Assembly (NCBI GenBank): GCA_046705265.1
Contig: JBJKQL010000130.1
Coordinates: forward strand, 1 to 25,579
DNA: 25,579 nt
Source of the DNA: JAJYTL01 sp046705265
GTDB taxonomy: Bacteria > Pseudomonadota > Alphaproteobacteria > Ferrovibrionales > Ferrovibrionaceae
Reading direction: 5' to 3'
Part shown: one piece after another, positions 7,710-15,320 of the stretch
Layout of the letters: the number at the start of each line of letters is the position of its first letter
How positions within the stretch are numbered: position 1 is the first letter of the stretch
Made by a program: the position numbers and the translations under genes
Notes under the pieces: model-generated
Databases searched by the model: none
What the model was told of the DNA's origin: nothing
What the model saw: only the letters and a program-made list of their open reading frames with translations

Positions 7710-8621
7710 ATGACTATCGAAGCCTTACGCACGCCAGATGATCGTTTCGCCGATCTTCCGGGCTTTCCCTTTGGGCCGCATTATCTCTCGCTTGAAGGCT
7801 TTGACGATTTGCGTCTTTCGCGAATCGACGAAGGCCCGCGTGACGCCGCGACGGTTTTCCTCTGTCTGCATGGCCAGCCCACTTGGTCCTACCTCTACCG
7901 GCGGATGATCCCGCCGTTTCTCGAAACCGGCGCGCGGGTGGTGGCACCGGATTTTTTCGGCTTCGGGCGTTCCGACAAGCCGGTCGATGATTCGGTCTAT
8001 ACCTTCGACTTCCATCGCCGGAGCCTCCTCGCCTTGATCGACGCGCTCGATCTTCGGCGCACCGTTCTCGTGGTGCAGGATTGGGGCGGACTTCTCGGTC
8101 TCACCTTGCCCATGGAAATGCCTGAGCGATTCCACGGCCTAATCGTCATGAACACGGCGCTCGGCACCGGCGATACGCCCCTGTCGGAAGGCTTCCTCGC
8201 CTGGCGCGCGTGGTCGGACGCCCACCCTGACATGGCGGTCGGTCGCCTGGTCGGCCGAGCCTGTCCGCACCTCTCGCCGGCCGAGATCGCGGCCTATGAC
8301 GCGCCATTTCCCGATCAGCGTTTCAAGGCGGGCGTGCGCCGCTTTCCCGATCTCGTTCCTGACCGACAGGACGCGCCTGGCGCAGCGCTCTCGCGGCGTG
8401 CACGTGAGTTTTGGCAATCCGCCTGGGGCGGCCGAAGCTTCATGGCGATCGGCGCCAAGGACCCGGTCTTGGGCGAGCCGGTGATGCGCGCGCTTCATCG
8501 CACTATCAATGGTTGCCCCGAGCCTTTGGTCCTGCTCGAGGCTGGCCATTTCGTCCAGGAATGGGGCGGGCGGATCGTGGCGCCTGCACTCCGCGCCCTC
8601 GGACGCGACGGCGGCGCATAA
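7710..8621 (+). CDS. haloalkane dehalogenase, subfamily I (DhlA-like)
   Basis: This is an alpha/beta hydrolase of 303 residues, close in length to DhlA (310). Haloalkane dehalogenases hydrolyse carbon-halogen bonds to an alcohol and halide through a covalent alkyl-enzyme ester. The nucleophile motif VVQDWGG puts Asp124 next to the halide-binding Trp125. The acid is Asp251 (AIGAKDPVLG) and the base His280 (AGHFVQEWG). HGQPTWSYLYRRMIP (54-68) forms the oxyanion-hole region, with Gln where I recall Glu in DhlA. APDFFGFGRSDKPVD is also near-identical to DhlA as remembered. The ATG at 7710 follows an AAGGAAGGA ribosome site. The real substrate cannot be told, and an epoxide or other ester-like substrate is possible but less likely. 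Confidence 0.88.
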   Translation: MTIEALRTPDDRFADLPGFPFGPHYLSLEGFDDLRLSRIDEGPRDAATVFLCLHGQPTWSYLYRRMIPPFLETGARVVAPDFFGFGRSDKPVDDSVYTFDFHRRSLLALIDALDLRRTVLVVQDWGGLLGLTLPMEMPERFHGLIVMNTALGTGDTPLSEGFLAWRAWSDAHPDMAVGRLVGRACPHLSPAEIAAYDAPFPDQRFKAGVRRFPDLVPDRQDAPGAALSRRAREFWQSAWGGRSFMAIGAKDPVLGEPVMRALHRTINGCPEPLVLLEAGHFVQEWGGRIVAPALRALGRDGGA

Positions 8622-8667
8622 AGCAACGGTCGTGGTTAGGGTCGGCTGAAGCGAGACGCGACGCGCC

Positions 8668-9882
8668 TCATCCGCGTGACGCGACGCGGAGGGCGGCGGC
8701 TGTCGGTAGCAGCAGCCAGTAGCGTCCTTCCTGTTTCATCTCGCCGGCGAGTGCCGCGGCGCGCGGCCCTCTTCCCCAATAGACATCGCCCCGCACGGGA
8801 CCGCGAATAGCCCCGCCCGTATCCTGCGCGATCATCAAACGCCGCATCGACACCGTTGCGCCGACGTGCTGCAAGGACGGCCGTGTTGTAGCGAGCCAGA
8901 CCGGCACGCCGTACGGAATGAAGCGGTGATCAACCGCGAGCGAGCGCCGCGCCGTCAACACTGCACCACTCGCGCCAACCGGTCCCGAGGTATCCAGCTT
9001 GCGGAAGAAGACATAGGAGGGATCCCGCTCCAGCAGTCCTTCCATTTTGTCTGGATGCTGTTCGAGCCAAGCACGGATGCTCTGCAACGAGACCGTCTTC
9101 GGGGTGAGAATGCCCTTCTTGATCAGGTATCGGCCGATGGCGTAATAGTCACGGCCATTGTCGGCTGCATAGCCGAGCTGAAGGTTACCCTGCGGTAGCT
9201 CGATTTCGCCCGAACCCTGAATCTGCATGAAGAAGGCGCTGACCGGATCAGCGACCCACGCCAGCACCGGAGCTCTGCCCTTGAGCGCGCCGCGGTCGAT
9301 TGCAGCACGGTCGGGAAAAGGCAGAAGCCGCCCGTCCTCGACGCGGCCCGCGATGCGATCACCGCGAAGCGAACGGCGAAAGCGACCGAGGTCGACGGTG
9401 ACCAGATCCGTCGGCCGGCCGTAGATCGGCACGGTGAACCGCCCCTCCGGCGTCAGGCGGCCGGCCAGCGTAACTTGGTAATAGCCGGTGAAAAGCCCTT
9501 GCGCCTTGCCCCGATTGGTCGCCACAAACGGCGCGAAGAAACGCTCAAAGAAGGCTCGCGCGACTTCGTTGTCGCTGGTGCCGATGGCCCGCGCAGCGGT
9601 GCAGATCGGCTGCCAATCGGCGGCTTTGCCAGCAAGGCCCAGGTCAGTATCAGGCTTCAAACGGCCGACGACCGCGCAGGTTCGCAACAAGGCCGGAACC
9701 GCGGCTGCCGGTTGGCTCGTCTGCCAGCCTGGCAGATCGGCAAAGCGGCTCCGCTGCAAAACGAGCTTCGGCGGTGGTGCTACTTTCGGCCGGGTGAGCC
9801 ACCAGACAACCGCCGCAAGCGCGACAAAAATGATGCCCGCCGCAAGCCCGCGACCAAGATGCCTGGACGAAATCCGTCGCAT
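8668..9882 (-). CDS. mltA: membrane-bound lytic murein transglycosylase A (MltA)
   Basis: MltA cleaves the MurNAc-GlcNAc bond of peptidoglycan and leaves a 1,6-anhydro-MurNAc end. The protein (404 residues) has an N-terminal membrane anchor (about residues 12-30, LAAGIIFVALAAVVWWL) in place of a lipoprotein signal. The MltA domain follows, with GLFTGYYQ, FFMQIQGSGEIELPQG and a C-terminal 3D region. The catalytic Asp is in IAQDTGGAIRG (Asp354), with a second conserved Asp 12 residues on in RGDVYWG. It starts 6 bases after the Tim44-domain gene, as in many Alphaproteobacteria, where an Smr-domain gene often follows; none does here. It converges with the dehalogenase gene. Confidence 0.95.
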   Translation of the reverse strand: MRRISSRHLGRGLAAGIIFVALAAVVWWLTRPKVAPPPKLVLQRSRFADLPGWQTSQPAAAVPALLRTCAVVGRLKPDTDLGLAGKAADWQPICTAARAIGTSDNEVARAFFERFFAPFVATNRGKAQGLFTGYYQVTLAGRLTPEGRFTVPIYGRPTDLVTVDLGRFRRSLRGDRIAGRVEDGRLLPFPDRAAIDRGALKGRAPVLAWVADPVSAFFMQIQGSGEIELPQGNLQLGYAADNGRDYYAIGRYLIKKGILTPKTVSLQSIRAWLEQHPDKMEGLLERDPSYVFFRKLDTSGPVGASGAVLTARRSLAVDHRFIPYGVPVWLATTRPSLQHVGATVSMRRLMIAQDTGGAIRGPVRGDVYWGRGPRAAALAGEMKQEGRYWLLLPTAAALRVASRG

Positions 9883-9888
9883 CGCCGG

Positions 9889-10548
9889 TCAGGCCGGAAC
9901 GCTGGTTCCAATCAATAACCAGTTCGGATCGGGCGTCCGCACGTCGCGGGCGAAGCCCCAGATGTCGGTGACCTCATCGACAGAGGCCGCGCTACCGGCG
10001 ATGGTCTGGCCTTCCGCATTGCGGGTGACACGGTTCAAATCGGCAACAAACTTGACCGTTATTTCGGCGGTGGTCTGATCCTTCAGGTCGGCATCGACGA
10101 TGTCCGCCGCCTTCAGGCGCACGACGTGGGCTTCCTCGGTCTCCTTGGCGGCGTTCCGCTGGTCGATGACTTGGCAAAAGCTGTTATAGACGTCGTCGGC
10201 AAGCAGCGGGCGAAGCTCGGCCTTATTGCCGGCGGCAAAGGCGGTTACGATCGCTTCATACGCCGCCTTAGCGCCCTCGATGAACGTCCCGGGGTCGAAA
10301 TTCTTATCCGCCGCGTTGATGCGCCCAAGTCCCGCCGCAACGGCGCCGCCGAGCGGCATCGGCGCGGGAACCGGCGGCGGTGGCGCCTCCCGCATGGCTT
10401 GCTCCGTCTGGCCGACGTTCGGCGCCACGGGCGGCGGGTTCTGTTGCTCATGGCCGATCCGCCGGCCCAGCACGGCACGCAAGCGCAGCAGCACGAAGCC
10501 GGCCACCATCGCAAGAAGGATGATTTCGAGAAGGCTTGAATCGTTCAT
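9889..10548 (-). CDS. Tim44-domain membrane-anchored protein
   Basis: The product is 219 residues long. It has a single N-terminal membrane helix (about residues 7-24), then a Pro-rich linker (about 38-68), then a Tim44-like domain: DPGTFIEGAKAAYEAIVTAF, LRPLLADDVY, and a strand-rich end with ITVKFVADLNR, DEVTDIWGFARD and WLLIG. Bacterial Tim44-like proteins such as Caulobacter TimA are inner-membrane proteins facing the cytoplasm, related to the mitochondrial import motor subunit. Their exact bacterial role is not settled. It is directly upstream of mltA with a 6-base gap, an arrangement conserved in the class. secB lies 267 bases upstream on the same strand. Confidence 0.9.
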   Translation of the reverse strand: MNDSSLLEIILLAMVAGFVLLRLRAVLGRRIGHEQQNPPPVAPNVGQTEQAMREAPPPPVPAPMPLGGAVAAGLGRINAADKNFDPGTFIEGAKAAYEAIVTAFAAGNKAELRPLLADDVYNSFCQVIDQRNAAKETEEAHVVRLKAADIVDADLKDQTTAEITVKFVADLNRVTRNAEGQTIAGSAASVDEVTDIWGFARDVRTPDPNWLLIGTSVPA

Positions 10549-10815
10549 ATCGGCTGCTGCCTCGCCGGCTTCAGATCGAGATCGCCCCCTTCATCCCGGA
10601 TTCCTCGAGACCCTATCCGCTTGCGTCGGCCCGGTCCAGCGGCGTCGGAACAATTCTGCCGCAACGACGCGCCAGAAACGCCCGCAATCCTTCTTAGATA
10701 GGAACGTCGGCCCGGCGAGGCAAGCACTTCTCCGCAATCAAACCGCAAGGGCCATCCACACGATCCCCAGTCAGGGGCCGACCCGCGTGCTCGGGGCGGA
10801 TTCCTGGCGCCGCAG

Positions 10816-11343
10816 TCAGGCCGTGCCTTGGGGCAGGCCCTGTGTTTGCCTCTGCGTCTGAATCTGGTGCTGGCGGTAAAGCTCGACGAAATCGATCGGT
10901 TCGAGCAAAAGCGGCGGATAGCCGCCGTCCCGCGTCGCATCGGCCAGGATCCTGCGGGCGAACGGGAAAATCAGTCGCGGACATTCGATCAAAAGTAAAG
11001 GTTCGACCTGTTCAACCGGAATGTTCTGCATGGCGAATACGGCGCCATAGACAAGCTCGACCATGAACACCGGGGTTTCCTCGTCCTTGGCGGAAACCGT
11101 CAACCGAAGCACCACCTCGAAGACGCCGGGCTGGTCCAGGCCGCGGCCCTGCACATCCACGTTGACGTCGATTTTCGGCTGCCGATCGCCAAGAGAAAGT
11201 CCCCCCGGCATATGCGGATTCTCGAACGAGAGATCCTTCACATACTGCGCCCGAAGGAAGAGCCGGGGTGGTAAAGCCTCGCCGTTGCCCGGATTTTGCG
11301 GCGGCATAGGCACATCTTGATTATTGCTTGAGATGTCCGTCAT
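10816..11343 (-). CDS. secB: protein-export chaperone SecB
   Basis: SecB is a cytosolic tetrameric chaperone that keeps precursors unfolded and delivers them to SecA. The 175-residue sequence has the family blocks LFLRAQYVKDLSFENPH, VNVDVQGRGL, FEVVLRLTVSAKDEETPVFMVELVYGAVFAM, LLIECPRLIFPFARRILADATRDGGYPPLLLEPIDF and a Gln-rich tail. The start at 11343 is preceded, on its own strand, by an AAGGAAG ribosome site; the frame is open 11 codons further but has no better start. It follows dnaQ with a 66-base gap and may share its transcript. SecB is typical of Proteobacteria. Confidence 0.96.
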   Translation of the reverse strand: MTDISSNNQDVPMPPQNPGNGEALPPRLFLRAQYVKDLSFENPHMPGGLSLGDRQPKIDVNVDVQGRGLDQPGVFEVVLRLTVSAKDEETPVFMVELVYGAVFAMQNIPVEQVEPLLLIECPRLIFPFARRILADATRDGGYPPLLLEPIDFVELYRQHQIQTQRQTQGLPQGTA

Positions 11344-11409
11344 ATCGCTTCCTTTCGCTGCCGGCAGGGCTAGCACGGAAGCCCGCTCGAGACAACCGCG
11401 GTCGCTCGG

Positions 11410-12084
11410 TCACGATAAATACCACAGCGAATGCTTAATCGATCGCTCCACAAAGCGGCGATGGGCTTCGATTTCGGCCTCGCTCGCCGCATGCGGGCGT
11501 GGTGCGCGAAAGCGCCTCTCGCCCACGTTTCGCGTCTCCACGGCGGCTTCCCCAAGGCCGAGTGCCGGCTCGCGGCCGCCGCTCAATTCGAGATAGACCT
11601 CGGCCAGAAGCTCCGCATCAAGCAGCGCTCCGTGTCGCTCGCGGTTCGATGCATCGATCCCAAAGCGCCGGCACAGCGCGTCGAGGTTCGCCGGCGAGCC
11701 GGGAAATTTCGCGCGTGCCAGGGCGAGCGTATCAATGACCTGCCCTCGCTGCAGCGGCGGGCGGCCGAGCCGTTTCAGTTCGGCATCAAGAAAGCCAAGG
11801 TCGAATTCCGCATTGTGGATGACGAGCGGCGAATCGCCGATAAAGGCGAGAAAATCATCGACGGCTTCGGCGAAGCGGGGGTGCTGCGCGAGAAATTCGC
11901 CTGAGAGGCCGTGAACCTCGAACGCCGCGGTCGGCATGTCGCGCTCGGGGTTGAGATAGGTGTGATACCTGCCCCCGGTTGCGATCCTGTTCATAAGTTC
12001 GACGCAGCCGATCTCCACCACCCGGTGGCCGGACGCCGGGTCGAGCCCCGTGGTTTCAGTGTCGAGGACGATTTCACGTATCAC
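11410..12084 (-). CDS. dnaQ: DNA polymerase III epsilon subunit, 3'-5' exonuclease
   Basis: DnaQ is the proofreading exonuclease of the replicative polymerase. It has the DEDDh exonuclease motifs: LDTETTGLDP (Asp8, Glu10), HNAEFDLGFLD (Asp95), and HGALLDAELLAEVY (His151, Asp156). The 224-residue length from the GTG at 12084 suits the family. This GTG overlaps the end of coaE by 11 bases and follows a GGGAGG ribosome site. The frame is open upstream to 12177 without family-like sequence, so that extension is rejected. The end of the protein (about 170-224) is the less conserved polymerase-binding part. It is translationally coupled with coaE in the maf-aroE-coaE-dnaQ series. Confidence 0.96.
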   Translation of the reverse strand: MIREIVLDTETTGLDPASGHRVVEIGCVELMNRIATGGRYHTYLNPERDMPTAAFEVHGLSGEFLAQHPRFAEAVDDFLAFIGDSPLVIHNAEFDLGFLDAELKRLGRPPLQRGQVIDTLALARAKFPGSPANLDALCRRFGIDASNRERHGALLDAELLAEVYLELSGGREPALGLGEAAVETRNVGERRFRAPRPHAASEAEIEAHRRFVERSIKHSLWYLS

Positions 12085-12688
12085 GCTTTCTGTTCCTCCC
12101 TTGGTGCCGCAGCCGGCGCACAATTGCCCGCACCTGATCGAGCGCGAGCCGGCGGCCAAGTCCGGTGCGGATGACAAAGTCGGCGCGACGGCGCTTTTCC
12201 CGGTCCGGCACCTGATGGCTCAAGATACCGAGAAATCGCGCCTCGGTCATGCCCGGCCGGCGCAACACCCGCGCCCGCTGCAGCGCCGCTGGTGCGCTCA
12301 CCACCGCGACGTAATCGACCCGCGCCTCGCCGCCGGTTTCATAGAGAAGCGGGATATCAAGCACCACGAGCCCGACGCGGCGCCGTCGCGCCGCCGCAAG
12401 AAAGCTCTGTTGCGCACGCCGCACCAGAGGGTGGACGATAGCCTCAAGCCGCCTGATTTCATCAGCTCGACCAACCACGCGCCGGCCTAATTCGCCGCGG
12501 TCGATGGCACCATTCCGCATCACGCCGGGAAACGCCGCGGCAACGGGGCGCGCGGCCGCGCCGCCCTGCGCGTAAAGATCGTGCACCAGCCGGTCGGCAT
12601 CGCAAACCGGAACGCCAAGGCAGCGGAACATGCGCGCCGTCTCGCTCTTGCCCATGCCGATCGAGCCGGTTAGGCCGAGGCGAATCAC
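12074..12688 (-). CDS. coaE: dephospho-CoA kinase
   Basis: CoaE phosphorylates the 3'-hydroxyl of dephospho-CoA, the last step of coenzyme A synthesis. The P-loop is GSIGMGKS (residues 8-15). CDADRLVHDLYAQGG and LVVLDIPLLYETGGE match the family's substrate-binding and lid regions. The length of 204 residues is normal. The start is a GTG at 12688 that overlaps the aroE stop (GTGA), so coupled translation is likely. Its 3' end overlaps dnaQ. Confidence 0.95.
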   Translation of the reverse strand: MIRLGLTGSIGMGKSETARMFRCLGVPVCDADRLVHDLYAQGGAAARPVAAAFPGVMRNGAIDRGELGRRVVGRADEIRRLEAIVHPLVRRAQQSFLAAARRRRVGLVVLDIPLLYETGGEARVDYVAVVSAPAALQRARVLRRPGMTEARFLGILSHQVPDREKRRRADFVIRTGLGRRLALDQVRAIVRRLRHQGRNRKRDT

Positions 12689-13530
12689 GCGAGCACCGCC
12701 GCCCTCAGCGCCGGCGTCACCTCCGGCTCGCGGCCGAACCAGGCGGCAAAGCCCGGCCGCGCCTGATGCAACAGCATGCCGAGCCCATCAACCGTTTGAT
12801 TGCCGCGAGCCTTCGCCGCCCTAAGAAGAGAAGTCTCGAGTGGGCGATAAACGAGATCGGTGACGAGCGCGGGGAGCGGCAAGACATCGAGCGCGATTTC
12901 GAGATCGGGTCCGCCGGAAAGCCCAAGGCTCGTCGCGTTGACGAGTAGCGCGGCGTCGGCCAGAGCCTCGGACCGCTTCTCCCACGGCTTGACCTCTAGC
13001 CGGCTCGCGGCGCTGCCGATTTCGGCGGCCATGGCCTCCGCCCGCGCGCGATTACGGTTCACGACCCTAATGCGCGGTGCCCCGGCATCGAGAAGCGCAA
13101 CCACCACCGCCCGGGCGGCGCCACCCGCGCCAAGCACAACCGCCGTTCCCGAGTCCGCACGCCAACCGATTGCTCCGTGGCGCAGGTTCTCGATAAAGCC
13201 AAAGGCGTCCGTGTTGCGCCCCTCGAGGCTGCCATCGGCCCTGACGATCACCGTATTGACGGCGCCGATTCGCCGCGCTAACGGCTCGACGCGATCGAGT
13301 GCGCGGAGTGACGTTTCCTTGTGTGGCAGGGTGAGGTTCACGCCACGAAAACCCAAAAGCGGCAGCGCCCGGAGCGCACCCTCGATATCCTCCGGCCTGA
13401 CGGCGAGCGGCACGTAGGCGCCGTCGATGCCATAGCTCTTAAGCCAGAAGCCATGCAGGCGGGGCGAAAGTGAGTGGCCGACGGGCCAGCCCATTACGCC
13501 CGCGAGCGGTATCGATGCCGCCGCGCTCAT
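12685..13530 (-). CDS. aroE: shikimate dehydrogenase (NADP+)
   Basis: AroE reduces 3-dehydroshikimate to shikimate with NADPH in aromatic amino acid synthesis. The 281-residue product shows the shikimate-binding GHSLSP (Ser20, Ser22), NLTLPHKE with catalytic Lys71, RNTDAFGF with Asp108, the Rossmann GAGGAA at 134-139, the NADP-preferring NRNRARA segment, and a C-terminal DGLGMLLHQA. The start codon at 13530 overlaps the maf stop (ATGA). The frame continues open upstream within maf but has no family-like sequence there. Confidence 0.96.
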   Translation of the reverse strand: MSAAASIPLAGVMGWPVGHSLSPRLHGFWLKSYGIDGAYVPLAVRPEDIEGALRALPLLGFRGVNLTLPHKETSLRALDRVEPLARRIGAVNTVIVRADGSLEGRNTDAFGFIENLRHGAIGWRADSGTAVVLGAGGAARAVVVALLDAGAPRIRVVNRNRARAEAMAAEIGSAASRLEVKPWEKRSEALADAALLVNATSLGLSGGPDLEIALDVLPLPALVTDLVYRPLETSLLRAAKARGNQTVDGLGMLLHQARPGFAAWFGREPEVTPALRAAVLA

Positions 13531-14159
13531 GGCTGCCACCGGCGCAGAAAGCCGAGCAACGGCAACAACGGCAGGCCGAGGATAGCGAAGAACTCGCCCT
13601 CGATCGCCTCGAACAACTGCGCTCCGAGCCCTTCCAATTGATAACCCCCCACCGAGTTCAAGATCTCGGGGCCAGCGGCGGTAAGGTAGTTTTCGACAAC
13701 GGCCTCGTCGAAAGCCCACATGGTAAGCCGCGCGACTTCCGCATGACGCCAGATGACCGTGCCGTTTCTGACCACGGCAAGCGCGGTATGCAGCTCGTGC
13801 GTCTTGCCAGCCAGCCGAAGAAGTTGCGACTTTGCCTCGCCCCGGCTCGCTGGCTTGTCGAGCCAGACGCCCTGAAACATCAAAATCTGGTCGGCGCCAA
13901 GCACCAGCGCGTTCCTCTCTCCCCTTCCGACAGCCATCGCCTTGGCACTGGCGAGCTCGGTCGCAGCAGCACCGACCGGCACGTCGCGAGCGCGCCATAT
14001 CCTTTTGAGCGCGGCTTCGTCGATCTCGGGCGGCCTGACCCTGAAAGCCACGCCTGCCGCGGTCAGTATCCCCGCCCGAGTCAGGCTGCTTGAGGCCAGA
14101 ACGACGTCTTTTTCCTCGGCCGAGAAAAGCAAGTCCACTTTTGAATGCGCGGCGCTCAT
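13527..14159 (-). CDS. maf: Maf-family nucleotide pyrophosphatase
   Basis: Maf proteins hydrolyse non-canonical or modified nucleoside triphosphates to monophosphates. The sequence (210 residues) has LASSSLTRAGIL (about 21-32), the VLGADQIL motif with the likely catalytic Asp90, a downstream LDKPAS, and the NSVGGYQLEG loop. GADQ instead of GADT is what the YceF-like branch, active on m7GTP, shows, so that activity is more likely than dTTP/UTP cleavage; this is inference. I see no clear ribosome site before the ATG at 14159, but no good internal start exists. It heads the maf-aroE-coaE-dnaQ series and is divergent from the 354-aa gene. Confidence 0.92.
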   Translation of the reverse strand: MSAAHSKVDLLFSAEEKDVVLASSSLTRAGILTAAGVAFRVRPPEIDEAALKRIWRARDVPVGAAATELASAKAMAVGRGERNALVLGADQILMFQGVWLDKPASRGEAKSQLLRLAGKTHELHTALAVVRNGTVIWRHAEVARLTMWAFDEAVVENYLTAAGPEILNSVGGYQLEGLGAQLFEAIEGEFFAILGLPLLPLLGFLRRWQP

Positions 14160-14165
14160 GTTACG

Positions 14166-14178
14166 TTATCCGCGATAA
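14166..14178. repeat. short palindrome between divergent genes
   Basis: TTATCCGCGATAA has perfect 5-base arms and a 3-base centre. It sits 7 bases upstream of the maf start in the 65-base gap between maf and the divergent 354-aa gene. It could be an operator or an imperfect DnaA-related site, or chance. Nothing else is recognisable in the gap. Confidence 0.3.
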
Positions 14179-14224
14179 TGGTTTTGCCGGCAAGCCCTGG
14201 CGGATAGGCAACGGCGTCGCGCGC

Positions 14225-15289
14225 ATGGAGAAATTCAAACCAGTTCTGGTCTCCGAAGTCGACAACCCGCGCCCCGATTCTTATGGCGCGGCCGCCACGC
14301 GGTTGACCGATTTTCTCATCGGCCACGCGCTCTTCGACAGCTACAGCAACTACGAAATCCACGGTGAGGCCTATCCGTTCGTCGCGCCCGACGAAGTCTT
14401 GCCACGCCACGCCAACGTGGCGGGCGAGCGGCGGTATCAGAACACGGCATTGATCTTTCTTCTCGACGGCACACTGCCGCCTGGCCTGAACAAGCATTTC
14501 CGGCTTCGCGCCTCAAATCGCGTGACTTGGGGCAATCTCAACCGCATTGCGCCGCACCTCGACTGCACGGATTACAAGGCGGCCCATTGCGCTCTTGACA
14601 CGGCCGAGGTCGAAGGACTGCTGAAAAAACTCTGCACGCTCGACTATGCGGTGATGGTCGAGCGGCCGGCAACGGCCAAGGGCGAGGACCCGGGTCCCTG
14701 CGTCGTCACCCACATGCATGTAAAGGTCGAACGGCTCACCGACGTCGCCATTCGCAATCTCGCGGTCGAGCTTGGCTATATTGATCGCCGCCTGTTCGAG
14801 CGTGGCGAGGATTACGTCGACGCGCTCGAAGCGAAGTATTTCGAATACTACGGCTTTTCGCACAACGCGGCGGGCCGCAAGAGCGCTGCCGCTGTGGCGG
14901 CCCAATTGTTCGGCGAATATAACGTGCGAGCTTCGGTCTTTGTCGCGAGCCAGGAAGATGCCCGCCTAACCGTCCTCGATGATGGGCCGCTCATCACCCA
15001 ATACATGCTGATCCAATTCTCGGACGAAGACAGTCTTCGCTTCGATGCCGCAGCCAAGGGTGCAGGCTTGACATCGCCATTTCCAACCTTCCGCGGCGAT
15101 GGCTATCAGGTAATGCTTTATCGCGTTCGCTTCCGGCGCACCGCTGCCGGTCGACCGTCGGACGAGCGGCCGCGCTCGGCGCACGACCTTCAGGCGCCGT
15201 GGATCGAGATCGAGAGTGAGGCGATCCTTTCACCCGAGTCGGGAAACCGCATCGAAATTCCCTTTGCCTGGGCAAAGCGCGAAAGCTGA
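14225..15289 (+). CDS. uncharacterised 354-residue protein
   Basis: I do not recognise the family. The predicted protein is soluble, with no signal peptide or membrane segment. It has mixed charge and many aromatic residues. Stretches that look structured include VDNPRPDSYGAAATRLTDFL near the start, HLDCTDYKAAHCALDTAEVE, CVVTHMHVKVERLTDVAIRN, DYVDALEAKYFEYYGFSHNA and ITQYMLIQFSDEDSLRF. Codon usage looks like that of its neighbours, so recent transfer is not indicated. The ATG at 14225 is chosen because codons further upstream overlap the divergent maf start region and look random. It is alone on the + strand between maf and the convergent ppsR-type gene, about 1 kb from the proposed origin. 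Confidence 0.8.
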   Translation: MEKFKPVLVSEVDNPRPDSYGAAATRLTDFLIGHALFDSYSNYEIHGEAYPFVAPDEVLPRHANVAGERRYQNTALIFLLDGTLPPGLNKHFRLRASNRVTWGNLNRIAPHLDCTDYKAAHCALDTAEVEGLLKKLCTLDYAVMVERPATAKGEDPGPCVVTHMHVKVERLTDVAIRNLAVELGYIDRRLFERGEDYVDALEAKYFEYYGFSHNAAGRKSAAAVAAQLFGEYNVRASVFVASQEDARLTVLDDGPLITQYMLIQFSDEDSLRFDAAAKGAGLTSPFPTFRGDGYQVMLYRVRFRRTAAGRPSDERPRSAHDLQAPWIEIESEAILSPESGNRIEIPFAWAKRES

Positions 15290-15320
15290 AAATCCGTCAC
15301 GCAAGCCAACTCGCCAATGC

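Noticed and set aside
8655..8688. Direct repeat of GACGCGACGCG at the end of mltA
   Set aside because: It is a low-complexity GC-rich 11-mer, partly within the coding end, and there are too few copies for a repeat array.
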